From Candidatus Venteria ishoeyi (GTDB lineage: Bacteria > Pseudomonadota > Gammaproteobacteria > Beggiatoales > Beggiatoaceae), in the NCBI RefSeq assembly GCF_030378065.1, contig NZ_JAUCGJ010000021.1, forward strand, positions 1 through 64,000: a stretch of 64,000 bases of DNA, written 5' to 3'. Positions within the stretch are counted from its first letter, which is position 1; the number at the start of each line of letters is the position of its first letter. A model generated the notes under the pieces. That model ran no database searches, had not been told where the DNA came from, and saw nothing but the letters and a program-made list of their open reading frames with translations. Of the stretch, positions 56,413-64,000 are shown piece after piece. Both the position numbers and the translations under genes were made by a program.

Positions 56413-59400
56413 ATGGGTCAACAGATTCAATGCCCTAATTGCGGCAGTCCGCAAACCAGTAAAAACCCAGGCATTCGGATGCTGGTGTGTGAACATTGTT
56501 CCAGCACCTTGTATTGGGATGAACAAGCCGTATTACAGGCGGGTAAAAAATCCATTTTACCGGAAGCCGACACCCGTTTATTTGACGGGGCCACCGGTCA
56601 GCTCAACGGCAAAAACTTTGAAGTGATTGGTCATGTGCGTTACGCTCATGCCAGCGGTCACTGGGATGAATGGTATCTGGCACTTACCGATGGTGAGACC
56701 ATCTGGCTCAGTGAGGATGCGCGTAAACTGACACTGGAAACACCCGTTAGCGCCAAAACTACTTTACCGGCTGCCGGACAGCTTCAAGTGGGGCGCAGCC
56801 TGAATCTGGACGGTACCTATTTTACAGTTCGCGAACTGGGTGAAGCAACCTGCATCGGGGGCTGGGGACAACTGCCTTTTACCTTGCTGCCAGACTCAAA
56901 ATATCAATATGCCGACTTGGCTTCCAAAGATGGTCAGCATTTCGCCACGCTGGAGTATGACCAAACCCAGCAGCCGCATTGTTTTATCGGTCAAGCCCTT
57001 GAACATGGGCAACTGACGGTTAAAGACCAGGATGGGACGCTACAGGCCATTGAAACCCGCAGTGAGTCCAGCGACAGCATTCAATGTGCTTCTTGTGCCG
57101 CACCCCTGAAAAAACCCGCTGCACAACAGGAAATTCAAACCCTGGTGTGTGAATACTGCGGCAGTCAAAATGATCTCAGCGGCGCAGCGGCTGAAGTAAT
57201 GGGCAAAAACCCCAAACAATTCAATGCTGATTTTATTTATGAGATTGGTCAACAAGCACGTTTTTCCGGTATTGATTACGCAATCTGTGGACGCCAGCTC
57301 AACACTGATGATGAGGGTTATGTCTCCCGTTTGTATCTGTTGTGGCATGAAAAAAAGGGCTATCTGTATTTAGAAGAATCTGAAAATGAATACACCCTGC
57401 TACATGCCACCTTATCTGCGCCTAATGCCGATCCTTTTGATTTGGATGAAGGTGAATGGATAAAAGTTAATAAAAAACCATATCGCTTTATTGAAGATGG
57501 CAGTAATAAGGTCACTTATGTTGATGGCGCATTTCCCTGGAAAGTGGCCTGCGGTGATCAGTCAGACTATGCTGACTTTAAAAATGGACAAAAACGTTAC
57601 AGCGTAGAGCGTAGCCGTAATGAAATTGAATATTTTACCGGCAGAACCCTTTCTGCTTATCAACTGGAAAATGCCTTTAATCCTCCAAAAACTACAGAAA
57701 GCACCTCAGCCAGAAAACAGGAAACCGGGCCTGTCGGCTTTTTGAAAAAAACAGCTTTCTATGGCTTATTGATAGCAGTGATTGCGTTTAGCACATTGAT
57801 TGCACTCGCCAGTTTTGAAAGTTTGTTTAGTGCTTATACCCTGATTGCCGCTGCCACATTTGCCCCGGCACTGTGGTTCATCAGCCGTAAGCCGGACGGT
57901 TTTTTATGGGGGCTGTTGTATATCGCCAGCCTGTTGATCGCAGTGGTTGCGCCACTGGCACTGCTGCTGCCTCTGCTATTATTGCCCTTATTCAAACAAA
58001 TACCCTGGGCAATACTAAACCGGTTAACCATTCCCCTGGTTTTAGCCATCGTCGTTACCGGTTTAATGACATTGGATTATTTTGACACATTGAAAAACAA
58101 TGCGCTGCAAGCCTCTTCAGATTATGAGCAGACACAAAAGCAACTGAGTGCATTGAGTCAGGGCAGCGCAGATGTGTTGCAAAAAGAGCCTTGGGTAAGC
58201 GCGGTATATCCAGCCAGTGCGCAGTGGCAAAATCAAATCAATCAGCAACGGCAACACTTACAACAACTCAAGCGTAAGGAATTAAATCAATTACAAACAA
58301 TTCTGGCGCAGGATTCCAGCTGGGCGTTAACCAGTACCCCGGCCCTGGTTGCAGTGGTTAACCAGGTGCTTGTACCCGTGAATTATGAGCGCAAGACAAT
58401 CAGCGACAAACTACAGGAACTGAGAACATTCAAGAAAAACCTGCCACAAAAACTCAAGCAATATCAATTTCATTACAATCTCACCCAGCCTGCCTTTCTG
58501 CAAAAACTGCAACAACGCAAGCAACAGGCGATTAAATTGTGGTCAGCAAAAAATCCTCAAGTTGCAACCAGGCTGAACGCCGTCTGGCAGCAGGGTAAAT
58601 TTGACCAGATCGATGCGCTCAGTGCACAAACCCGGAAACTCTGGTCGGCAAATCTGGAAGCTTATCAGCAAGCAAAAGCCATGCAGATTAGCCCCGCAGT
58701 TTATCAGGAACTGCCTAAAGCCTGGGACAATATGGCACAACTGACGCTATCGGTGCAAAAACAAGGTAAAGAACTGACAGGGTTGATGAGAACCCTTAAC
58801 ACCCAGTGGGAAACACAACTGGTGGATATGGAAATTATTGAAGGCAGTGAAATACAATTTTTTCACACTTATCAGATCGTCACAACGACCTTATCCGATG
58901 ATGCCTTAATCAGCCCTGATAATGTAAAAAGCAAACTGGAACAAGCTTACCAGAACCATATAGCGCGCAAACGCATCAAAGTCAGCAAGACCTTGTATAA
59001 CCAGCAGGAACCCTTTATGGGTATGACTTTGGAATATAAAAAACTGGGGCAATTCCAACCGCTTCAGCATATTATTCCCTTGGGTTATTCTTTTCTCAGT
59101 CCGCTTGAATCAGAAAAAAATTATTTCGGGTTTTGGCGGCAAGGTCAGTGGCAATGGCTGCCACCTTATGCGCAATGGTCTAAAGCATTATGGGGGGCTT
59201 TCTATCGCCCCACTTTCTCAGATATGCAGGCTTTTTTAGCCAGTGGTCAACGTCCCTGGCTGGCCCGACAACAGTCCAATAGAGTCAGATTTGGCAATCT
59301 GGGTGCATTTAGCTTAGCCATGTTTGCGGGTAGTAAATATTATTTAAATAATCGTTACCGGCAAAGCCGTTATATCACCAGTGGTCGCACTTGGCGCGGC

Positions 59401-59481
59401 ACCCGTTATGAAAGCTCCAGTTCCAGCGGCAGCTACCGGGGCAGCTCTTCCAGTGGTAGTTATTCTGGTGGTGGTAAATAA
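56413..59481 (+). CDS. DUF4178 zinc-ribbon membrane protein
   Basis: 1022 residues, with AAGGAG nine bases before ATG 56413. Two zinc ribbons (CPNCGSPQ...CEHCSS at 7-31 and CASCAAP...CEYCGSQ near 220-250) each precede a DUF4178 beta domain; the phrase HWDEWYLALTDGETIWLSED is typical. Two or three clustered hydrophobic segments (about 440-560) follow, then a long Gln/Lys-rich helical region (about 565-800), a further folded domain and a Ser/Gly-rich tail (SSSSGSYRGSSSSGSYSGGG). The zinc ribbons suggest that the N-terminus is cytoplasmic. It is predicted to work with the DUF350 protein; the function is not established. Confidence 0.78.
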   Translation: MGQQIQCPNCGSPQTSKNPGIRMLVCEHCSSTLYWDEQAVLQAGKKSILPEADTRLFDGATGQLNGKNFEVIGHVRYAHASGHWDEWYLALTDGETIWLSEDARKLTLETPVSAKTTLPAAGQLQVGRSLNLDGTYFTVRELGEATCIGGWGQLPFTLLPDSKYQYADLASKDGQHFATLEYDQTQQPHCFIGQALEHGQLTVKDQDGTLQAIETRSESSDSIQCASCAAPLKKPAAQQEIQTLVCEYCGSQNDLSGAAAEVMGKNPKQFNADFIYEIGQQARFSGIDYAICGRQLNTDDEGYVSRLYLLWHEKKGYLYLEESENEYTLLHATLSAPNADPFDLDEGEWIKVNKKPYRFIEDGSNKVTYVDGAFPWKVACGDQSDYADFKNGQKRYSVERSRNEIEYFTGRTLSAYQLENAFNPPKTTESTSARKQETGPVGFLKKTAFYGLLIAVIAFSTLIALASFESLFSAYTLIAAATFAPALWFISRKPDGFLWGLLYIASLLIAVVAPLALLLPLLLLPLFKQIPWAILNRLTIPLVLAIVVTGLMTLDYFDTLKNNALQASSDYEQTQKQLSALSQGSADVLQKEPWVSAVYPASAQWQNQINQQRQHLQQLKRKELNQLQTILAQDSSWALTSTPALVAVVNQVLVPVNYERKTISDKLQELRTFKKNLPQKLKQYQFHYNLTQPAFLQKLQQRKQQAIKLWSAKNPQVATRLNAVWQQGKFDQIDALSAQTRKLWSANLEAYQQAKAMQISPAVYQELPKAWDNMAQLTLSVQKQGKELTGLMRTLNTQWETQLVDMEIIEGSEIQFFHTYQIVTTTLSDDALISPDNVKSKLEQAYQNHIARKRIKVSKTLYNQQEPFMGMTLEYKKLGQFQPLQHIIPLGYSFLSPLESEKNYFGFWRQGQWQWLPPYAQWSKALWGAFYRPTFSDMQAFLASGQRPWLARQQSNRVRFGNLGAFSLAMFAGSKYYLNNRYRQSRYITSGRTWRGTRYESSSSSGSYRGSSSSGSYSGGGK

Positions 59482-59504
59482 TTTGAATTTAACGTAAGCT
59501 GGTG

Positions 59505-59637
59505 GATTAGCCACTACACTGAAAACTCTGGAAAAGTCCGTAAGTCATTGATTTTAGGTGATACATATCCGCATAAGCCATTGATTTTATTAGAGGCAAA
59601 AAAGTTCTTCGGAGTTTTCAGCACTACACGGCTAATC
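59505..59637. repeat. Imperfect inverted repeat
   Basis: Left arm GATTAGCCACTACACTGAAAACTC (59505-59528) pairs in part with the right arm ending GGCTAATC (59612-59637). Two direct repeats of AGYCATTGATTTTA lie between. It may be another small decayed mobile element. Together with the MITE that follows it fills the 453-bp gap before 59935. Confidence 0.45.
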
Positions 59638-59723
59638 GATCTTAGGGAACGAGAAATTTATGCTGCCTAAAACTGGAATGGCCTGACTCGTTTCTTACAC
59701 CAAATTCAGATTATTTAATGGTG

Positions 59724-59899
59724 TTAGGAGTGAGGATGAAATAAATGCAGAAACTGGGCGCAGGATTTTTATTCATTTTCAAGGCGTGAAAACAGGCGCA
59801 TAGCAAGCTATGTAACTGCCTAAGTCCAAATAGGCACAACGCAGAAAATGGAGGAAAAGACCAGCCAAGTTGCTGAAGTTATAAAATTCTCACTCCTTA
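59724..59899 (-). repeat. MITE-like element, copy 3
   Basis: 176 bp, inverted relative to copies 1 and 2, with the cleanest ends: TTAGGAGTGAGGAT and AATTCTCACTCCTTAG. It ends 36 bases before the ATG of the NosY-like permease, and the open frame of that gene runs back into it, which would give a false start at 59848. A TTA flanks both sides and may be a target duplication. Confidence 0.75.
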
Positions 59900-59934
59900 G
59901 TTCACCATTTGCAATTTTTAGAGATAAATCACTT

Positions 59935-60768
59935 ATGTTATTAAAACACCTCTGGCTCAGCGCCAAACTGGATATTGCCGAGTCTTTACGCGCCCGTTGG
60001 TTTTTGGTTTACAGCCTGGTTTTTGGCGGTATCGTCGCGCTGTTATTCATGTTTGGTCTGACCGAATCACGGGTACTGGGTTTTACCGGCTTATCCCGCC
60101 TGCTGGTTACTTATATACAAATCTGCATGGCAATACTGCCGGTATTTGTATTAATCACCACCGTGCGCTCTGTAGCGGGTGATCGCGAAGCAGGGGTGTT
60201 TGAATATCTGTTATCGCTGCCAGTCTCGCTGGCAGGATGGTACTGGGGAAAAATGCTGGGGCGTTTTGTCAGTGTTTTTATGCCGGTATTTCTGGCAATG
60301 TTTGCCGCCGCGCTTTGGGCCTTGGTGCAGGGCGTGCCGGTGCCCTGGATGCAGTTTGGTTTTTACACCGCCTTGCTCATCGCATTAGCCTGGTGTTTTC
60401 TCGGTATTGGCATGTTGGTATCTAGTATGGCACGTACCACGGATGTGGCGCAGGGACTGGCTTTTGTCATTTGGTTGCTGTTATTGTTGTTTCTGGATTT
60501 AATTTTACTGGGTATTTTAATTCAGCAAAAATCCCCCCCCGAACTTGTCGTGACAATTGCGCTGCTCAACCCCATGCAGGTATTTCGTACGGCGGCAATG
60601 TTATTATTTGACCCCCAATTGGTGCTGTTAGGCCCTGCTGCTTATGTCATTCTGGATAACTTCGGTAAATTAGGTTATATCATCTGGGCTTTGGTTTATC
60701 CTGTTATTTTTGGTAGCCTTTGCGCAAGCTTGGGTTATTGGTTGTTTAAGCGGGGAGATTTACCTTAG
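59935..60768 (+). CDS. ABC-2 type permease, NosY-like
   Basis: 277 residues from ATG 59935; the open frame to 59848 is repeat DNA. Six hydrophobic helices. The pattern RSVAGDREAGVFEYLLSLPVS, then WYWGKMLGRF and SSMARTTDVAQGLAFVIW is close to NosY, the permease for nitrous-oxide reductase maturation, and to related gliding/ABC-2 permeases. No nosF-type ATPase, nosD or nosZ is adjacent in this window, so the specific assignment is tentative. Confidence 0.7.
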   Translation: MLLKHLWLSAKLDIAESLRARWFLVYSLVFGGIVALLFMFGLTESRVLGFTGLSRLLVTYIQICMAILPVFVLITTVRSVAGDREAGVFEYLLSLPVSLAGWYWGKMLGRFVSVFMPVFLAMFAAALWALVQGVPVPWMQFGFYTALLIALAWCFLGIGMLVSSMARTTDVAQGLAFVIWLLLLLFLDLILLGILIQQKSPPELVVTIALLNPMQVFRTAAMLLFDPQLVLLGPAAYVILDNFGKLGYIIWALVYPVIFGSLCASLGYWLFKRGDLP

Positions 60769-60776
60769 GAATAGCA

Positions 60777-60807
60777 ACCCTTCCGGGTCTTTAAGACCTG
60801 GAAGGTT
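60777..60807. repeat. Palindrome variant between convergent genes
   Basis: AACCCTTCCGGGTCTT, T, AAGACCTGGAAGGTT: a diverged member of the 33-bp palindrome family, between the permease and porin gene ends. Probable bidirectional terminator. Confidence 0.65.
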
Positions 60808-60820
60808 TTCAAAAGCCTTA

Positions 60821-62146
60821 TTACCACCAGGTTTCCGCCTGAACACCCAAATTCCAACCTTCGGTATCTGTGGCATAACTTTCACCACCAACTTGTCCAC
60901 GAAAACTCTCCGACCAGGTGGCATAAGTACCATAAATGCGTAGCACCGGGCGTTGCCAGAATCCTGCTTGATGCGCCAACTCCCCTGCCAGGGTGAATTT
61001 GCGCACAGAACCCTGAATATCCTTGCTATGGTCAGTCACCCGATCATAACCCGCTTCCAGCAGCAGACGAAAATGTTTACTGACAAACCACATTGGGCGT
61101 GCGCCAAGGCTTATCCAGGTTTGATCAGTACCATCAAATTCCCGATGCTCACGTCTTTCATAAACGCCCGCAACCATTATCGCCCAGCGTTTGCCATCAA
61201 TCAGAAAATGGTCTGTCAGACGTAAAGTTGCTGCTTTTTCCAAGGCTGCTTTATTGGCTTCATCCAACAGCAAACCCAGCGCGGCTTCTTTTTCAAAAGG
61301 CCAGGAGCCTGCCTGACGTGAAGAACCGCGTCCGTATTGTAAGGTGAATTTATTATAACCCCAGGACTGAGTCTGTTTATGCGTCACACCTAAAGCCCAG
61401 CCATTGGCACCGCTGAGTTTGAGCTGTTTAACTGTTTCATCGCTGGTACGGGTCGCATACAGTGTCTCATCAGCAATACGGGTATAGTTTGCAAACAGCA
61501 TGAGCTTGCCATCAGGATTCACCTTGATATTCTTTAAGCGAAAGTCATGACTCTGCTGATGTGCCTGCTGACGGAGATGAAAATCATCGACTATGGGTGT
61601 TGTCTTATCGCGTAGATAAAAATAAGCTAATTGACCGATACCCAGATCAAGATTATCAAAGCCAAAACCATCACCTATCATTTTATAAAAAAAGTAATCA
61701 GCGATATGAATATCGCGACGGTCATAACGACGCCGCCCTATCCAGACACTGAAATTCCCCAAATCAGCATTGAGTTGGCCCACTTCAAAAAAGAAATCAC
61801 TGACACCTTTATAATCAATTCCCTGCTCATCTTTGCCATGAAATAATAAACGGGTTTCCAGATGTACATACGGGCCTTTTTTCAGCTTATCCAGGTAATA
61901 CCTGTCGTAAACGTCAACATCCATCCAGTTTTCACATTCATTACCCAGTCGATATTTACTGCCTGCACCGGGGGCCGCAAAGCAGGATTTAGTATCTCCT
62001 GATGAAGTGCCTGCACCTAATCGGAAATAGCCACGGCTACCGATTTCATGATTACCAATATTGGTTTGTACTGCGCTATAGGCCGTTATAGGAATATAAC
62101 TTCCCATTAATATCAATATGCTGATGATAAGTTGTTGCAATTTCAT
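60821..62146 (-). CDS. LamB-family carbohydrate porin
   Basis: 441 residues from ATG 62146 (AGGGGA upstream). Signal peptide ending AYSA. The N-terminal strand GYFRLGAGTSSGDTKSCF followed by SKYRLGNECENW is a strong LamB (maltoporin) signature. The C-terminal repeat ends GVQAETWW with a final aromatic residue, as in an 18-strand trimeric barrel. It should allow passive uptake of sugars or oligosaccharides across the outer membrane; no sugar transporter genes are next to it. It stands alone between convergent and divergent neighbours. Confidence 0.88.
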   Translation of the reverse strand: MKLQQLIISILILMGSYIPITAYSAVQTNIGNHEIGSRGYFRLGAGTSSGDTKSCFAAPGAGSKYRLGNECENWMDVDVYDRYYLDKLKKGPYVHLETRLLFHGKDEQGIDYKGVSDFFFEVGQLNADLGNFSVWIGRRRYDRRDIHIADYFFYKMIGDGFGFDNLDLGIGQLAYFYLRDKTTPIVDDFHLRQQAHQQSHDFRLKNIKVNPDGKLMLFANYTRIADETLYATRTSDETVKQLKLSGANGWALGVTHKQTQSWGYNKFTLQYGRGSSRQAGSWPFEKEAALGLLLDEANKAALEKAATLRLTDHFLIDGKRWAIMVAGVYERREHREFDGTDQTWISLGARPMWFVSKHFRLLLEAGYDRVTDHSKDIQGSVRKFTLAGELAHQAGFWQRPVLRIYGTYATWSESFRGQVGGESYATDTEGWNLGVQAETWW

Positions 62147-62248
62147 GTCATTCCCCTGTTGCAAAAGTTAAATACCAGCGAAGGTCAGCAAAAGCACTTG
62201 ATCATTAAGCCATTATTCAGAAAGTTTTAAAAAAAAGTAAATTAGTGA

Positions 62249-62277
62249 TTGCTAATATTCTTAAGTTGTACTAGAAT
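62249..62277 (+). promoter_or_regulatory. Candidate sigma-70 promoter of sulfur-globule gene
   Basis: TTGCTA (62249-62254), 17-base spacer, TAGAAT (62272-62277): 4/6 and 5/6 matches to consensus. This would give a leader of about 100 nt before ATG 62383. Confidence 0.45.
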
Positions 62278-62382
62278 GACATCCGTCGCTTGGGAAAATG
62301 TGGAAATAAAGCAAAACTCAAGTTACACCACCGATAGTTTATTTGTTGTTTTTTTTATTAAAAACCTTTTGGAGATATTATT

Positions 62383-62727
62383 ATGAAAATTAAAGCACTG
62401 GCTCTGTCTGCTGTTATCGCTCTGTCTGCTACTTCCGCTCAAGCTTTCTGGGGTGGTCCAGGTTACGGTGGTGGCCCTTGGAGCAACATGTGGGATAATA
62501 ATGCTTTTGGTGACGGTTTTGGTGACTTCAACATGAACATGAATGCTCGTGGTAGCGGTTATGGTCGTGGTTATAATCGTGGTTATGGTTACGGTGGCTA
62601 TCCTTATGGTGGTTATGGCGCTCCTTACGGTGGTTATGGCGCTCCTTATGGTTATGGCGCTCCTTATGGTGCAGTACCTCCAATGGCTCCAATGGCACCA
62701 GCCGCTCCAGCAGCAGTTGCTAAATAA
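62383..62727 (+). CDS. Sulfur globule protein (Gly/Tyr-rich)
   Basis: 114 residues with GGAG upstream and a signal peptide ending SAQA. The mature protein is nearly all Gly, Tyr, Asn, Phe and Pro, with [20 protein letters not shown], a [14 protein letters not shown] segment and short repeats of YGGYGAP. The composition and the [12 protein letters not shown] stretch match the sulfur globule envelope proteins (Sgp) of Allochromatium and Beggiatoa relatives, which coat intracellular sulfur stores in the periplasm. Codon use is strongly biased to GGT/GCT, as in a highly expressed gene. It has its own promoter and terminator. Confidence 0.85.
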   Translation: MKIKALALSAVIALSATSAQAFWGGPGYGGGPWSNMWDNNAFGDGFGDFNMNMNARGSGYGRGYNRGYGYGGYPYGGYGAPYGGYGAPYGYGAPYGAVPPMAPMAPAAPAAVAK

Positions 62728-62768
62728 TCTGAATTATCAGATTAATAATCACAGTTTTACTGTAGATT

Positions 62769-62807
62769 AAAAAAACGGAAACGGCAACTGCCGTTTCCGT
62801 TTTTTTT
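62769..62807 (+). terminator. Strong rho-independent terminator
   Basis: Stem AAAAAACGGAAACGGCA / TGCCGTTTCCGTTTTTT with a two-base loop, followed by a T-run, 40 bases past the sulfur-globule stop. It may also serve the minus-strand rsmD transcript. Confidence 0.9.
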
Positions 62808-62832
62808 GTTCAGAAAAAAATTAGATTTAAAT

Positions 62833-63465
62833 TTAAAGTGTTGAGCGTTGTATCAAACAGCTATAGATTTCCCGGCTGCTTTGCTCTCGATGCAGCTGCC
62901 AGGTATCCGGCCAGGATGTTGGCAAAACCGCCTGTAATTCCTGTTCCATTTCCAGATAAATCTGTGCCTGGGGTTTCAGCCAGCCGTCTTGTTCTAATAG
63001 CGTGCAGGTTTTTTCCAGTAATTGCTGATGAAAGGGGGGATCGAGAAACACCAGATCAAAGGGGGTTGCTGGTTTCTGATTTAGATAATCCAGTGCATTT
63101 TGATGATGCACAAACAGTTCTCGTCCTGTTGTATTGGCTGGATTCAAATGATTGATATGCTGTTGTAGCTGTTTTGCCAGGATGGGTGATTGCTCAATCA
63201 AGGTTACTTGCGCTGCGCCGCGAGAGGCGGCTTCCAGACCTAAGGCACCACTGCCTGCAAAAGCATCCAGGCAAACAGCACCTGGCAGGCTGGGCATTAA
63301 CCAGTTAAACAAGGTTTCGCGTAGACGATCCGGGGTTGGACGTAATCCCGGCAGCTTGGGTACTGCCAGTTTACGCCCCCGCCACAAACCGGCAATAATG
63401 CGAACGCTGCCGGTTGTGGTACGTGAGGAGGCTGTGGTTTTAGTTTTACGTTTTTTTAAACTCAA
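62833..63465 (-). CDS. rsmD: 16S rRNA (guanine(966)-N2)-methyltransferase
   Basis: 210 residues. SAM-binding [20 protein letters not shown] and catalytic DLVFLDPPF are typical of RsmD. It methylates G966 in the small subunit. The start is a TTG at 63465 that overlaps the secA stop; an internal start is possible because the first 17 residues are Lys/Thr-rich. It is linked to secA. Confidence 0.9.
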   Translation of the reverse strand: MSLKKRKTKTTASSRTTTGSVRIIAGLWRGRKLAVPKLPGLRPTPDRLRETLFNWLMPSLPGAVCLDAFAGSGALGLEAASRGAAQVTLIEQSPILAKQLQQHINHLNPANTTGRELFVHHQNALDYLNQKPATPFDLVFLDPPFHQQLLEKTCTLLEQDGWLKPQAQIYLEMEQELQAVLPTSWPDTWQLHREQSSREIYSCLIQRSTL

Positions 63466-64000
63466 GTTTCCAGCTTACCGCAACAACGTTTATATTTTTT
63501 GCCACTACCACAAGGACAAGGCTCGTTGCGCCCCACTTTACGACTACTGCGAACAAAGGGCTGATGTGCTTCAGACTGTTCCGGTGCTGCTTGCTGGTGA
63601 GCCAGCGCGGTGGCGGCTGCCATCGCTTCCGGGCTAAGTTCGCCACCCATTTCCGCAGCATCGGCATGTTGAAACTGCATTTCTGGTTGCTGCTGCAAAC
63701 GTGCTTCCATTGCCAGTAAATCGGCCTGCATTTGATCAGCCGCTTTCAGCAATTCAGCCGTTGCGGTGTGTAAAACGCTCTCTTTGATTTGTCCGAGCAT
63801 GGCCTGGAACATTTCAAACGCTTCACGTTTATATTCCTGCTTGGGATTTTTCTGCGCATAGCCCCGCAAATGAATACTTTGCCGTAAATAATCCATCGCC
63901 GCCAGATGCTCTTTCCAGCTCTGATCCAAAACCTGTAACATCAAGGTTTTTTCATAATTACGCACATTGTCTTCACCAATAGCCTGGGTGCGTCGGGTGT
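63462..64000 (-). CDS. secA: SecA, C-terminal part (cut by window end)
   Basis: The last about 180 codons of the protein-translocation ATPase. The helical-scaffold end ([38 protein letters not shown]) is followed by a Gln/Ala-rich linker and the SEC-C zinc motif [16 protein letters not shown] that binds SecB. The frame continues past 64000 with conserved sequence, so the GTG at 63965 is not the start. Confidence 0.95.
   Translation of the reverse strand, partial: TRRTQAIGEDNVRNYEKTLMLQVLDQSWKEHLAAMDYLRQSIHLRGYAQKNPKQEYKREAFEMFQAMLGQIKESVLHTATAELLKAADQMQADLLAMEARLQQQPEMQFQHADAAEMGGELSPEAMAAATALAHQQAAPEQSEAHQPFVRSSRKVGRNEPCPCGSGKKYKRCCGKLET

Noticed and set aside
59848-59934. N-terminal extension of the permease reading frame
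   Set aside because: These 29 codons are the end of MITE copy 3 and the spacer after it; the membrane protein starts naturally at ATG 59935.
59935-60768. Firm assignment as nosY of a nitrous-oxide reductase cluster
   Set aside because: The sequence pattern fits, but no nosZ, nosD or nosF is present here, so only NosY-like is claimed.

Overview
The window looks like chromosomal DNA of a sulfur-oxidising gammaproteobacterium, most likely of the Beggiatoa/Thioploca/Thiotrichales type. This is inferred from gene content, not from a marker-gene comparison. The signs are a Gly/Tyr-rich sulfur-globule protein (62383-62727), an octaheme hydroxylamine-oxidoreductase-like cytochrome beside a NapC/NirT tetraheme cytochrome, a CHAT/TPR/CHASE2 locus, many large hybrid histidine kinases, and housekeeping genes of gammaproteobacterial type (gltB, relA, sucCD, glnB, gcvPB, trxB, rsmD-secA).

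Layout. 1-8.1 kb: an orphan NMT1-like solute-binding protein, a YugP-type zinc peptidase, then a minus-strand locus of CHASE2 membrane sensor, exported beta-rich protein and TPR-CHAT (caspase-like) protein, split by a REP-associated transposase (RAYT) element with inverted 45-bp ends. 8.3-15 kb: gltB, a repeat-rich gap, tRNA-fMet under a consensus promoter, and a glycosyltransferase. 15-19.2 kb: a multiheme cytochrome island (HAO-like octaheme, NapC-like tetraheme and a small membrane protein on minus; a c554-like pentaheme on plus). 19.5-26.3 kb: a tightly coupled plus-strand operon of TonB-dependent receptor, YfiR-like periplasmic protein, CHASE8-like/HAMP hybrid kinase and REC-PAS-GGDEF-EAL protein. 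26.4-30.9 kb: one 1502-residue secreted ASH/Hydin-repeat protein. 31-39.7 kb: glnB, sucCD, a Uma2-type nuclease, decayed DNA, tRNA-Arg(CCU), exbB, moaB, trxB, dgkA, gcvPB and a UPF0323 lipoprotein. 40-48 kb: ctpA, then a minus operon joining a TssG-cyclic-nucleotide-binding fusion to two exported DUF4139 proteins, and relA. 48.4-55.3 kb: MoxR ATPase, stand-alone sensor protein, triple-PAS hybrid kinase with a pseudo-receiver, and REC-kinase-REC protein. 55.5-62.1 kb: DUF350 and DUF4178 proteins, a NosY-like permease and a LamB-type porin. 62.4-64 kb: sulfur-globule protein, rsmD and the 3' end of secA.

How parts may work together. The cytochrome island could move quinol electrons through the NapC-like protein to the octaheme enzyme for reduction of nitrite or hydroxylamine, with the c554-like protein as a second carrier. 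The YfiR operon joins an outer-membrane receptor and a periplasmic regulator to c-di-GMP turnover by way of a phosphorelay. The most unusual protein is a type VI secretion baseplate subunit (TssG) fused to a cyclic-nucleotide sensor, in an operon with two DUF4139 paralogues and with no other T6SS gene in view.

Several dispersed repeat families run through the window: a ~165-175 bp MITE-like element with GGAGTGAG ends (three near-complete copies and one fragment), a 33-bp palindrome, and a palindromic GACAGCCTCC element.
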